The notes under the pieces: generated by a model | Told to the model about the DNA's origin: nothing | The model's input: only the letters and a program-made list of their open reading frames with translations | Database searches by the model: none | Shown here: positions 1-8,745 of the stretch, in pieces | Layout of the letters: each line of letters begins with the position of its first letter | How positions within the stretch are numbered: position 1 is the first letter of the stretch | Program-made: the position numbers and the translations under genes | Source: Rhodocyclaceae bacterium UBA2346 | GTDB lineage: Bacteria; Pseudomonadota; Gammaproteobacteria; Burkholderiales; Rhodocyclaceae | DNA: 64,000 nt | Reading direction: 5' to 3' | NCBI GenBank assembly: GCA_002344625.1 | Contig: DDUE01000056.1 | Location: 1 to 64,000 of the forward strand

Positions 1-7
1 CGATCTA

Positions 8-1513
8 TCAGAAGCGGTTGGCGCGCAGGCGCTCGGCTTCCACACCGCCGCCGGCGCTGCCCTCCAACCGCTTCTGATAGTCGGCCATCACCCGCACCGC
101 CGCGTTGGTGTACAGATCGGCGTCCGCCGCGCTGGCGGACGACAAGGCGTGGCGCGTCCGCTCCACCGCTTCGATGGCGGCAGCGGCGGCTTCGCGGCGG
201 GCGCCATCTTCGGCGCGCAGCTCGGCCGGTTCCTCGGGAAAATCCAGGTCGCGCAGCAGCCACGGCAAGCCGACGCTCGCCAGCACCAGCGATACGAGAA
301 TCACCGCCGCCGCAAGAAAGATCACCAGGTCACGGGCGGGGAACTCACTACCGTCGGGCAACAGCAGCGGCAGCGTCAACACCCCCGCGAGGGTGATCGC
401 GCCGCGCACGCCGGCCAACGACACGGCGGCCACGATGCGCCAGTCGGGACGACGCAGCGCCTCGTCGCGCGCGCCGGCCTTGAACAGGTTGATGCGCAGC
501 GACACCCAGACCCAGCCGAAGCGCAGCGACACCAGGATGGCGCTGATCACCAGCGCGTACAGAAGCAGCCACCAGCGCGAGAGGTGTCCGGTTTCCTCCA
601 CCGAGACGGCGGCGCGTGCCAGGATGCCCGGCAACTGCTCGCCCAGCAGCACGAACATGATGCCGTTGAGCGAGAACTGCACGGTGTCCCACACCGCGGC
701 GCGCTGCACGCGTGTCGTGGCCAGCGCGCGGCCGCTGAGCTCGACGTAGCTCATCGTGATGCCCGCCGCGACCGCGGCCAGAATGCCCGACGCGTCGAGG
801 TGCTCGGCGACCAGGTAGGCCCCGAACGGCGTCAGCAGGCTGATCAGGATGGGCGAACCCGCCTCCTCGCCCAGGTGGCGCGACAGCCAGCTCTGGGTCG
901 CGCTGATCAAGGCCGTCACGCCGATGCCGATGGCCAGACCGACCAGCGCCACCCACAGAAAGGTCCGCGACGCGGAAGCCAGCGAAAAATAGCCGGTCAT
1001 GACCGCCGCCACGGCGAAGCTGAAGCACACCAGGCCGGACGCATCGTTGAGCAGCGATTCACCCTCCAGGATGTGCATCAAGCGCTTCGGGATCGGTACC
1101 CGCGCCGCGATCGACGACACGGCCACCGGATCGGTCGGCGAGACGATCGCGGCCAGGGCGAAGGCCACCGCCAGCGGCATCGCCGGAATCAGCCAATGGA
1201 TCAGGTAGCCGGCCCCGATCACGGTGAACACCACCAGGCCGAAAGCCAGCTCCAGGATGACGGCCTTGTCGCGGAAGAGCCCGACCTTGGGAATGCGCCA
1301 ACCGTCCAGGAACAGCAGCGGCGGCAGGAACAGCAGGAAGAAGATCTCCGGCTCCAGGGTCACGCCTTGTCCGAACACCCCCGATATCACCGCGCCGAGC
1401 GCGATCTGCACCAACGGCAAGGGCACCGGAATGGACGACGGTATGACACGGACCAGATAGCCGCTGGCGACGACGGCCAGCAGCATGGCAAGAACGACTT
1501 CGATGGAGTGCAT
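8..1513 (-). CDS. CPA1-family Na+/H+ antiporter
   Basis: A 501-residue polytopic inner-membrane protein of the monovalent cation:proton antiporter-1 (NhaP/NHE-like) family, which exchanges Na+ or K+ for protons. About a dozen hydrophobic segments fill residues 1-425. Family signatures are visible: PPLLFLDGW near residues 64-72, SPTDPVAV near 125-132, and GESLLNDASG near 151-160, whose Asp is the expected ion-binding residue. The last 75 residues are charged and probably cytoplasmic. The length is normal for a bacterial member without a large regulatory tail. The stop lies 8 bases from the left window edge, so downstream neighbours are unseen. Ion preference cannot be told from sequence. Confidence 0.9.
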   Translation of the reverse strand: MHSIEVVLAMLLAVVASGYLVRVIPSSIPVPLPLVQIALGAVISGVFGQGVTLEPEIFFLLFLPPLLFLDGWRIPKVGLFRDKAVILELAFGLVVFTVIGAGYLIHWLIPAMPLAVAFALAAIVSPTDPVAVSSIAARVPIPKRLMHILEGESLLNDASGLVCFSFAVAAVMTGYFSLASASRTFLWVALVGLAIGIGVTALISATQSWLSRHLGEEAGSPILISLLTPFGAYLVAEHLDASGILAAVAAGITMSYVELSGRALATTRVQRAAVWDTVQFSLNGIMFVLLGEQLPGILARAAVSVEETGHLSRWWLLLYALVISAILVSLRFGWVWVSLRINLFKAGARDEALRRPDWRIVAAVSLAGVRGAITLAGVLTLPLLLPDGSEFPARDLVIFLAAAVILVSLVLASVGLPWLLRDLDFPEEPAELRAEDGARREAAAAAIEAVERTRHALSSASAADADLYTNAAVRVMADYQKRLEGSAGGGVEAERLRANRF

Positions 1514-1662
1514 GGGATGGCGCTGTTTTCAGGTTTCGGGTTTCAGGTGGCGGGCGGGTGCGGCCCAAGGCCGATGCGTACTCGCCATTGTGCCAGCCCC
1601 GCGCGCCCAGCATCGGTGTCCGTCATCCGCCACCGCCGATCGTGCGCGCCCCAGGGCGTGGT

Positions 1663-2274
1663 TCACCGCGCCGCACGCACCGTCGCGACCCATGCGAGCG
1701 CATCGGGCAGAAAGGCCAGGCAGTCGGCCTCGAAACCGGCATAGTCGCGCAGCAACTCCGCCCCCGCCCCGGCCAGCGGGTTCGGCCGCCGCAGCCGATG
1801 CTCGGCCATCCGGTCCAGCGCCAGCGCCACGCAATCCGGATCACGGTAGCTCGCCAGCCAGTCGTCCGCGGCCATGCGCGCGAACACCGGCATGAAGCCC
1901 GGCGGCAACCCTTCGCCGTACGCCGCGATCAGCGTGTAGGTCCCGCTGGTGAACGCTGCCAGGTCGATTTCCAATCCGGCCAGGCCGCGCAGCCTGGACC
2001 AGTGCAACGCGAGGAAATGGTCGTAGAACAGATCGACCATGATGCCGCCGACCCGCCGCCGCGCGGGGCTGATGCGCGCCCGGCTGCGCCGGAATGCCGG
2101 ATGGCGGTCGGCAAAGCTGTCGATGCTGCGATGCAATGCGACCCCGGCGAGCAAGGCCGGCGACAGCCCCACCGGCGGCGGCACGAGCAGGCCCTTGACG
2201 AAATCGCCCACGACACCGCCCACCCGATCGCTGTCGACCGGGCCGGCAAGATAGGCGTGGGCGAGGTAGTTCAT
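1663..2274 (-). CDS. acpH: Acyl carrier protein phosphodiesterase (DUF479/AcpH family)
   Basis: A 203-residue protein that begins NYLAHAYLA and carries GDFVKG (about 27-32) and GVALHRSIDSFAD (about 45-57), the His/Asp-rich motifs of the DUF479 metal-dependent ACP phosphodiesterases. Members remove the 4'-phosphopantetheine arm from holo-ACP, giving apo-ACP. The length matches E. coli AcpH (193 residues). The gene stands alone between the antiporter and the OB-fold gene. The family is clear; the physiological substrate is inferred from the E. coli protein. Confidence 0.85.
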   Translation of the reverse strand: MNYLAHAYLAGPVDSDRVGGVVGDFVKGLLVPPPVGLSPALLAGVALHRSIDSFADRHPAFRRSRARISPARRRVGGIMVDLFYDHFLALHWSRLRGLAGLEIDLAAFTSGTYTLIAAYGEGLPPGFMPVFARMAADDWLASYRDPDCVALALDRMAEHRLRRPNPLAGAGAELLRDYAGFEADCLAFLPDALAWVATVRAAR

Positions 2275-2310
2275 CGCGGACGACTCGCGCGCCGGGGCAG
2301 CGCCCGGATC

Positions 2311-2652
2311 TCAGTCGACCACTTCGAGCGACTTGACCCAGAGGTAGCGACCGGCGGCGCCCCGATCGACCTCGGCAAGCAGCGTGACCTTCGTCTCCGG
2401 CGCAATCGGCCGGTTACGCCAGACCGAGCGCTCGATCTCGACGCGGATCTCGCCGGTGGCATCGCGGAACGTGAAGTAATCCGACCGTTGATGGGCGACG
2501 ATGTGCCCGGTCACCGTCACGTAACTTCCAAGGCGCGCTTCCTCGATCTGCGCGACGGTGCTTGCCCCGCCCGTGGCGCTGGGGCCGGTGAACTGGGCCA
2601 CCGCGGTCGAGGTGAGCAGCGCGAGCAACATTGTGGCGGCAATCTTCTTCAT
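2311..2652 (-). CDS. Periplasmic OB-fold (BOF/YgiW-type) protein
   Basis: A 113-residue small exported protein. I chose the ATG at 2652 because it opens with MKKIAATMLLALLTSTAVAQ, a typical signal peptide with cleavage after AVA, and has an AGAAGGA ribosome site upstream; the frame is open further upstream without support. The mature part (TVAQIEEARLGSYVTVTGHI, then FTFRDATGEIRVEI) matches the bacterial OB-fold (BOF) family that includes YgiW/VisP and YdeI, linked to envelope stress, peroxide and cationic peptide tolerance. The ligand is unknown. It is divergent from the TerC-CBS gene. Confidence 0.82.
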   Translation of the reverse strand: MKKIAATMLLALLTSTAVAQFTGPSATGGASTVAQIEEARLGSYVTVTGHIVAHQRSDYFTFRDATGEIRVEIERSVWRNRPIAPETKVTLLAEVDRGAAGRYLWVKSLEVVD

Positions 2653-2820
2653 GGGCATTCCTTCTCGAAGTGGCGAACAATAGGATGATCCGGCGATCGA
2701 CGGCGGCACCGCCTGCCAGCCAGACTGGCAGGCCCCGGACGACGGCCGGTGCCACCGAAGTCTATCACTCCCGCCCGGGGGCACGGCCGCCGTGGCCGGA
2801 CCGCATCGATGGATTACGAC

Positions 2821-2850
2821 TTGGCCTTCTCCCGCAGCGTAGATTACACT
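2821..2850 (+). promoter_or_regulatory. Candidate sigma-70 promoter in the 2653-3069 gap
   Basis: TTGGCC and TACACT are separated by 18 bases, each matching four or five of six consensus positions. It lies in the 417-base divergent gap before the TerC-CBS gene and would give a roughly 200-base leader. I saw no obvious yybP-ykoY manganese riboswitch in that leader, although TerC genes often carry one. The rest of the gap shows no gene or repeat that I can support. Confidence 0.3.
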
Positions 2851-3069
2851 CCGGAACCTTTGTCACTTATCAGTTCACCCCAATCCCATGGAATGCGATC
2901 GATGTTGCCTGCCGCCGGTCTTCGCTGAAGTCTGCTCCAGGTTGCCGTCCCCTGCCTCGCCACCCGTTCGAGTGGCCGCTCTACCCGCCATCACCGCTTC
3001 AACACCTCCCCCCGGTCGATACGCCAAGCGCGCCCTTTCGACCCACACTCTTTCTGCACGGAGCGACTC

Positions 3070-4632
3070 GTGGAAATCCTGATCGATCCGTCGGTATGGA
3101 TCGGCTTGCTCACGCTGATCCTGCTCGAAATCGTGCTGGGCATCGATAACCTGGTCTTCATCGCGATCCTCGCGGACAAACTGCCGCCGCACCAGCGGGA
3201 TCGGGCACGCCAGATCGGACTGACGCTGGCGCTGCTGATGCGGCTGGTCCTGCTGACGATGATGTCGTGGCTGATCACGCTGACCGAACCCGTGCTCGTG
3301 TTCGCGCAGTTCAGTTTCTCGGGGCGCGATCTGATCCTGCTCGTCGGTGGCCTGTTCCTGGTGTTCAAGGCGACGATGGAGTTGCACGAGCGACTCGAGG
3401 GCAATCAGCATCAACATGGCCCCAGGACGGCTTACGCCGGCTTCTGGCTGGTGATCGCCCAGATCGTCGTCCTCGACGCGGTCTTTTCGCTGGACGCGGT
3501 CATTACGGCCGTGGGCATGGTGGAGCAGCTGGGCGTCATGATGGCGGCGGTGATCATCGCCATGGGCGTGATGATCGTCGCCTCCAAGCCGCTGACCCGG
3601 TTCGTGGGCGCGCACCCCACGGTGGTCATCCTGTGCCTGAGCTTTCTGCTGATGATCGGCTTCAGTCTCGTCGCCGAAGGCTTCGGTCTGCACATTCCCA
3701 AGGCGTATCTCTACGCGGCCATCGGTTTCTCGATCCTGATCGAAACCTTCAACCAGATCTCGTGGCGCAACCTCGCCAAGAACGAGTCGCGGCTGCCGCT
3801 GCGGCAACGGACCGCGGACACCATCCTGAGGATGATGGGGGGCGGGCGCAGGGTGGCCAGCGAGACCGAAAGCACGGCCGACAGCGCCGGAGGCGGCATC
3901 CAGCCGGAGGCATTCGGCGAGGAAGAACGCTTCATGATTTCGGGCGTGCTGACGCTGGCCGAGCGTTCCTTGCGCACCATCATGACGCCGCGCGGCGACA
4001 TCACATGGATCGATTGCGAAGGCGATACCGAGACCATCAGGGCCCAGTTGCTCGACACCCCGCACAGCCTCTTTCCGGTCTGCCGCGGGTCGCTGGACAA
4101 GGTTATCGGCGTCGTCCGCGCCAAGGAACTGTTCACGGCGCTGGATGACGGCGGGGATCTGGCGGCCTGCGCGGCCAAACACCCTCCGATCATGGTGCCG
4201 GACCGGATCGACGTGATCAAGATCCTGGGGGTGCTGCGGCGTGCCAAGGGCAGCCTCGTGCTCGTGGCCGACGAGTACGGGACCATCCAGGGGCTGGTCA
4301 CGCCGCTCGATATCCTCGAGGCAATCGCCGGCGAGTTTCCCGATGCCGATGAAACACCGGACATCGTGCGCGAAGGGGAGGAATGGCGGGTCAAGGGCAC
4401 GGCCGACCTGCACCAGCTGGAGCAATCGCTGGGCGAAGTGTCGCTGGTCAGCCCCGACGACGAGTACGTGACCCTGGCTGGCCTCTTGCTCGCGCAGCAC
4501 GGGCGCCTGCCGGCGGTCGGTGACGCGGTTCAGCTGGGCGACTTCCGCTTCGACGTTCTCGAGATCTCCAACCGCCGGGTCGAACTCGTCCGCATCACCC
4601 GCATCGAAGACGGGCTGCGGCCGGCGGCATAG
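3070..4632 (+). CDS. TerC-family membrane protein with CBS pair and CorC/HlyC domain
   Basis: A 520-residue protein with three parts. Residues 1-245 are a seven-helix TerC domain with the paired acidic motifs IVLGIDN (21-27) and [11 protein letters not shown] (about 137-147) that line the ion path. Residues about 285-410 form a CBS pair that may bind adenosyl nucleotides. Residues about 430-515 are a CorC/HlyC transporter-associated domain. This is the YoaE/YegH architecture; TerC relatives such as Alx and MntP-like proteins move Mn2+ or other metals. It starts at GTG, with GGAG just upstream. It is separate from the ter island terC at 15-16 kb and the two differ in domain make-up. Confidence 0.92.
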   Translation: MEILIDPSVWIGLLTLILLEIVLGIDNLVFIAILADKLPPHQRDRARQIGLTLALLMRLVLLTMMSWLITLTEPVLVFAQFSFSGRDLILLVGGLFLVFKATMELHERLEGNQHQHGPRTAYAGFWLVIAQIVVLDAVFSLDAVITAVGMVEQLGVMMAAVIIAMGVMIVASKPLTRFVGAHPTVVILCLSFLLMIGFSLVAEGFGLHIPKAYLYAAIGFSILIETFNQISWRNLAKNESRLPLRQRTADTILRMMGGGRRVASETESTADSAGGGIQPEAFGEEERFMISGVLTLAERSLRTIMTPRGDITWIDCEGDTETIRAQLLDTPHSLFPVCRGSLDKVIGVVRAKELFTALDDGGDLAACAAKHPPIMVPDRIDVIKILGVLRRAKGSLVLVADEYGTIQGLVTPLDILEAIAGEFPDADETPDIVREGEEWRVKGTADLHQLEQSLGEVSLVSPDDEYVTLAGLLLAQHGRLPAVGDAVQLGDFRFDVLEISNRRVELVRITRIEDGLRPAA

Positions 4633-4680
4633 TCACCGGCGCACAGTGGTGGTGCGGTGCGGGCCGCTGCGCGCCCTGGC

Positions 4681-6072
4681 TCACGGGAGCATGAACGTGC
4701 TCTTCTCGCGGACCGCGGTGCGCAGCGGATCGAGTGCGACCGTCTCGAACTCGATCCGATGGATGCCCGAGGGCATGTCCGCGCCTGGCGACGAAACCGC
4801 CAAGGTGACGGCGCGGATGCTGCCGGGCGCCACTTCGAACACATCCGAACCGACGATCTCGAGTCCCGGCAGACCGCTGACGCCTATCCGGAACGCGCGT
4901 TCGGCCTCGGCGAGATTGATGAGCTTGAGGGTGTAGGCGTTCTCGATACGCCCATCCGGCGTCTCGCGCATCAGCACGCCGCGATCGCGGATGACATCGA
5001 CGTGCAAGGGGACGCGTTCGTGCAGCGTCCACGCGGTCGCGACGGCGAACACGGCCAGCAAGCCCGCGTAAGCGGCCACGCGCGGTCTGGGCGCGATGCC
5101 GCGGTGTTTCGGCCGGCCGGCGAGTTCATTCTCGGTGATGAAGCGAACCAGGCCGCGGGGTGCGCCGATCCGGTCCATGACCTGATCACAGCCGTCGATG
5201 CACAGTCCGCAGTTGATGCACTGGTACTGCAGCCCGTCGCGAATGTCGATCCCGGTCGGACAGACCTGCACGCAGATACCGCAGTCGATACAGGCCCCCG
5301 TGCCACCCGTCCGGCGCAACGCGCCGCGCGGCTCGCCGCGCCCGCGGTCGTAGCCGACGTTCGCGGTCGCCGGATCGAACATCACGCCCTGGAAGCGCGA
5401 ATACGGGCACATGTGCTGGCACACCGCCTCGCGCGCCAGACCCGCCTGCACGTAGGTGAAGGCCGCGTAGAAGATCAGCCAGAATGTTTCCCAGGGTCCG
5501 GTTTCGAACGCGACGAGCGCCGGCAGCAGCTCGCGGATCGGAGTGAAGTAGCCGACGAACGTGATCGCGGTCCAGCCGGCGACCACGACCCAGAGCGCAT
5601 GCTTGACCGCCCTGAGCGCCAGCTTGCGCGCATTCGGCGCTTCCTGGTCGAGTCTCAGGCGCGCGAGATGGTCGCCTTCGACTCTCGCCTCGATCCAGAC
5701 GAAGATCATCGTATAGACCGTCTGCGGGCAGGCGAACCCGCAGAACAGGCGGCCCGCCAGCGCCGTGACGAAAAACAGGGCCGTGGCCCCGACGATCAGC
5801 ACGAACGCGAGCAGCAACGCGTCCTGCGGCCACAGCACCAGATCGAACAGATAGAGCTTCTGGTGGGTGATGTCGAACAGGATCGCCTGCCGGCTGCCCC
5901 CCTGCCCGTTCCAGGTCAGCCAGACGCCACCATAGAAAATGATCTGGGTCAGCCACACCATCGCCCAGCGCGCCCGGTTGAAACGTCCATCGACCGATCT
6001 GGCGTGGATCTTCCCCTTCTTGCGATACAACTCGATCCTGGCTTCCCGCACCTTGCTCACGGTTTGGTTCAT
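4681..6072 (-). CDS. ccoG: Cytochrome c oxidase accessory protein CcoG (RdxA/FixG)
   Basis: A 463-residue membrane ferredoxin-like protein needed for cbb3-type oxidase maturation, probably in copper reduction for CcoN. About five hydrophobic segments lie in residues 36-215 and another near 325-345. Two ferredoxin motifs, CIDCGICVQVCP (261-272) and CINCGLCIDGCD (285-296), should bind two 4Fe-4S clusters. Additional conserved Cys occur in CGFACPQ (111-117) and CQHMCPYSR (218-226). The C-terminal 110 residues form the periplasmic FixG Ig-like domain. An AGGAG site precedes the ATG. No ccoNOPQ genes are next to it in this window. Confidence 0.96.
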   Translation of the reverse strand: MNQTVSKVREARIELYRKKGKIHARSVDGRFNRARWAMVWLTQIIFYGGVWLTWNGQGGSRQAILFDITHQKLYLFDLVLWPQDALLLAFVLIVGATALFFVTALAGRLFCGFACPQTVYTMIFVWIEARVEGDHLARLRLDQEAPNARKLALRAVKHALWVVVAGWTAITFVGYFTPIRELLPALVAFETGPWETFWLIFYAAFTYVQAGLAREAVCQHMCPYSRFQGVMFDPATANVGYDRGRGEPRGALRRTGGTGACIDCGICVQVCPTGIDIRDGLQYQCINCGLCIDGCDQVMDRIGAPRGLVRFITENELAGRPKHRGIAPRPRVAAYAGLLAVFAVATAWTLHERVPLHVDVIRDRGVLMRETPDGRIENAYTLKLINLAEAERAFRIGVSGLPGLEIVGSDVFEVAPGSIRAVTLAVSSPGADMPSGIHRIEFETVALDPLRTAVREKSTFMLP

Positions 6073-6179
6073 GAACGCGCTCCTGGTCTGACGAGAGGCG
6101 TCAGTACATCATCGGGCCTCGATCAGGAACAGTTTCAGAACAGGCGATTTCGGACAGGAACAGATGAAGCCTGCGCGGA

Positions 6180-7592
6180 CTACAGTTGCGCCGCGATGAG
6201 GGCGCCGAGGGTGAGCATGGCTTCCTGTTGCCGCGGCGTATCGGGATGGCCGAAGTTCAGGCGCAGGTAGTGCCCGAACTCACGCTTGGCCGAAAAGATC
6301 GGCCCTGGCGCGATACTGATGCCGCGCGCCAGCGCATCCTGATGCAGGCGCAGGGTATCGACCTGCGGCGGCAACTCGAGCCACAAAAAGTAACCGCCCG
6401 CGGGTCGGGCGAGCTTGATGCCCGGCGGAAAGCAGCACTCGATGCTGGCGAGGAGCGCCGCCTCCTGCCCGGCAAGACGCAACCGCAGCTGGCGGGCGTG
6501 GGCTTCGAAGCCGCCGTGCTTGAGATAACTGGCCAGCGCAAGCTGGATCGGGACGGCCGTCGCCAGGCTCAGCGACAGCTTCTGGCGCTGGATCGCGCGC
6601 GCGTACCGGCCCGCCGCGACCCAGCCCACGCGATAGCCCGGGGCGAGGCATTTCGAGAACGACGATACATGCAGGACCAGGCCGTCGCGATCGACGGCCT
6701 TGGTGCAGAGCGGCGCCTGGCGCCCGAAATGTAGCTCCGCATAGACATCGTCCTCGATCAACGGCACCTGGTGCCTGTGGAGTAGGTCCACCAGCGCCTT
6801 CTTGTGCTCGTCCGAGACGCTGCTACCGGTGGGATTGGCAAAGTTCAGCATGAACAGACACGCCTTGACCGGATGACGGCGCAGCACGTCGGCCAGCGCG
6901 GCCAGGCTGACGCCTTCACGCGGATGGCTCGGAATCTCGACCACCTTGAGCCCCAGCCGTTCGCTGGCCTGCAGGCCGGCGTAAAAGGTCGGCGACTCGA
7001 TCGCGATCAGGTCTCCCGGCCTGGTGAGCGCCTGCAGGCAGAGGTTGAGCCCTTCCATGGCCCCGGAGGTAATGACGATCTCCTGCGGCGACACCGACGC
7101 CCCTTGCGCCAGGTAGCGCAAGGCCAGTTGCCTGCGCAGCTCTTCATTGCCCGGTGGGAGATCGGTGACGGTGGCGAGCGGGTTCATGCGGCGTGCCGCG
7201 CTGGCCAGAAAGCGGCCCAGCTTGTCCAGCGGAAAGAGCTGGGTGCCCGGAAAGCTCGATCCCAGCGGCACGATGGCGGGGTCGCGAACGCTGTCGAGAA
7301 TCTGAAAGATGAAGTCGCTGACCTGGAGCTCGGTCGAGCCGCCTGCGGGATGCGTCATGCCCGGTTCGGGCAGGCCGCGGCCGAGACGGGCGCGTACGAA
7401 GTAGCCCGATTTCGGTCTCGCCTCAATCAACCCGCGGCTTTCGAGCAGCTGATACGCCTGGGTGACCGTGATCGGGCTGATCGCGTACGTCCGGCAGGCC
7501 TGTCTCACCGACAGGAGCCGGTCGCCGACACGCAGCACCCCATCGGCGATCAGTCTTGCGGTCCGGTCGGCTATTTCCTGGTAAAGGTGCAT
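6180..7592 (-). CDS. MocR-type GntR regulator with aminotransferase domain
   Basis: A 470-residue fusion. Residues 1-75 form a GntR winged helix (MHLYQEIADRTARLI, then SVRQACRTYAISPITVTQAY). Residues about 100-465 form a class I aminotransferase fold. The segment SSFSKCLAPGYRVGW contains the Lys expected to hold PLP, and NFANPTGSSVSDEHK and EDDVYAELHF are the usual cofactor-pocket motifs. MocR proteins use PLP as a ligand sensor, as in PdxR and GabR. I chose the ATG at 7592 because the family begins there; an upstream extension is open but low-complexity. Target genes are not evident; ccoG next door is on the same strand, 107 bases downstream. Confidence 0.92.
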   Translation of the reverse strand: MHLYQEIADRTARLIADGVLRVGDRLLSVRQACRTYAISPITVTQAYQLLESRGLIEARPKSGYFVRARLGRGLPEPGMTHPAGGSTELQVSDFIFQILDSVRDPAIVPLGSSFPGTQLFPLDKLGRFLASAARRMNPLATVTDLPPGNEELRRQLALRYLAQGASVSPQEIVITSGAMEGLNLCLQALTRPGDLIAIESPTFYAGLQASERLGLKVVEIPSHPREGVSLAALADVLRRHPVKACLFMLNFANPTGSSVSDEHKKALVDLLHRHQVPLIEDDVYAELHFGRQAPLCTKAVDRDGLVLHVSSFSKCLAPGYRVGWVAAGRYARAIQRQKLSLSLATAVPIQLALASYLKHGGFEAHARQLRLRLAGQEAALLASIECCFPPGIKLARPAGGYFLWLELPPQVDTLRLHQDALARGISIAPGPIFSAKREFGHYLRLNFGHPDTPRQQEAMLTLGALIAAQL

Positions 7593-7644
7593 GGACGGAT
7601 TCTCGCAGCAATCGGCCCTGCGCGGTCCGTCCGGAACGGGCGTT

Positions 7645-7965
7645 TCAGCCGCCCGAGCAACCGCAGCCGCCGCCCCCACCGCAGCCGCCGGCCACCGGCA
7701 CCGGATCGGCCGCAACGGCCCGGGCGTTCAGCTGTATCGTGAAATCGATCACGATGTTGCCCGGATCGCGCGCGACGTACGCGACACCGATGCGGTTGCC
7801 GTAACGCTCCTGAATCTGGCCGAGTAGCGGCACCGGGTCATGGTCGTTTACAAAGCGCATCGTTTCGCCGTCGGCCAGCGACTCGAGCGCACCGAAAATG
7901 GCGGCATGGCGAAAGCGCTTGGCAACGCCGCGCGCATCGAAGGCATGAACACTGCTGCTGAACAT
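7645..7965 (-). CDS. DUF2249 protein with Gly/Cys-rich tail
   Basis: A 106-residue protein whose body (VHAFDARGVAKRFRHAAIF, then FVNDHDPVPLL) matches the DUF2249 fold, related to TusA/SirA-like proteins and common beside denitrification and iron-sulfur genes. The ATG at 7965 is preceded by a perfect GGAGGAG six bases away, so it is preferred to two upstream ATGs. The last dozen residues are almost only Gly and Cys (CGGGGGCGCSGG), which could bind a metal or be a site of sulfur chemistry. No enzyme function is known for the family. It lies 52 bases upstream of the MocR gene on the same strand. Confidence 0.75.
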   Translation of the reverse strand: MFSSSVHAFDARGVAKRFRHAAIFGALESLADGETMRFVNDHDPVPLLGQIQERYGNRIGVAYVARDPGNIVIDFTIQLNARAVAADPVPVAGGCGGGGGCGCSGG

Positions 7966-8115
7966 CGGGAACTCCTCCATCACTTTACGGATCATGGGCG
8001 ACCCCCGGGAATCCGGGGGCATGTCGAAGCGAGGCGGATTCTAGCGAGCGCGCCGCGGGCTCGCCTTGAGCCAGAACAAGAATCGGCGGAGCGTGCCGGC
8101 GGCGCGCCTAAACAC

Positions 8116-8310
8116 TCACGCCCAGGTGTCGATTACGCTCCCGGCGGCACCGCTGCTCGCCGCCGGGAGCGGCGGCAGTGCCTCGAGAAGCTGCGTTGCG
8201 CTTTGCTTCTGAATGTCCATGGCACTCTTGAGCACCGCAAGCGAAACCTGTTGCCGGGTCTGCGCCATGGCGTTGGCGGTGGCGAAAGCGGCGATGGATG
8301 AGACGTCCAT
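8116..8310 (-). CDS. YjfB-type putative motility protein
   Basis: A 64-residue protein beginning MDVSSIAAFATANAMAQTRQ, which resembles the YjfB family (putative motility protein) found near flagellar loci in Bacillus and proteobacteria. The body is one Ala/Gln-rich amphipathic helix (about 10-45), followed by a Pro-rich segment and an Asp-Thr-Trp-Ala end. Its biochemical role is unknown. There is no flagellar operon in the window, although a FliD-like gene lies 2.5 kb away. A short dyad (TGCGCAG, six bases, CTGCGCA; 8350-8369) lies in its leader. Confidence 0.65.
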   Translation of the reverse strand: MDVSSIAAFATANAMAQTRQQVSLAVLKSAMDIQKQSATQLLEALPPLPAASSGAAGSVIDTWA

Positions 8311-8745
8311 GATTGAATCCGGTGAAGAACGGCCAGTCGTCCGAAGAATTGCGCAGCCCGTACTGCGCAGTGTAGCCAGACTGTAAACGGCCGGACCGCG
8401 GAAAACTTGAATCCGCTCGGAAAAACTTTTGCACCGCGGGGGTGCATGCCGAACGGATTGCTCACACTTTATGTGGACAACCTGGCGAACAAGTCATCCA
8501 AGCAACTGATTCACCAGATTTTCAGGAGGCGCTTCATTGTGAGGCAGGGCGCCCGCCCCATCCTGGTGCGATGCAAACCGGGCGTCCGCGCCAACGCCCG
8601 GCCGATGCGAATCTGCGCGACGCGCGTATCATGACGTTACGGTTTCAAACCGCCGGATCGTTTGAAAGCGCGCGCGCGTTACCGATCGTTTGCTTGTTCC
8701 TGCCGTGCCGCCGGGTCCGGCGGATATTTCGAGGCGTTCAACACA
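8311..8745. other. Intergenic region without a supported gene
   Basis: A 435-base divergent gap between the YjfB-like and DUF2126 genes. It holds the dyad at 8350-8369 and an imperfect dyad GTTTCAAAC/GTTTGAAAG near 8641-8667. Short open frames occur on both strands, but none has a good ribosome site or a recognisable product. Confidence 0.5.

Noticed and set aside
2851-3069. Manganese (yybP-ykoY) riboswitch before the TerC-CBS gene
   Set aside because: The expected conserved loops could not be found by eye. A covariance-model scan would be decisive.
2875-4500. Long open frame opposite the TerC-CBS gene
   Set aside because: High-GC codon bias keeps the antisense frame open. The peptide is rich in Arg, Gln and His and shows no known fold, while the sense frame encodes a clear membrane protein.
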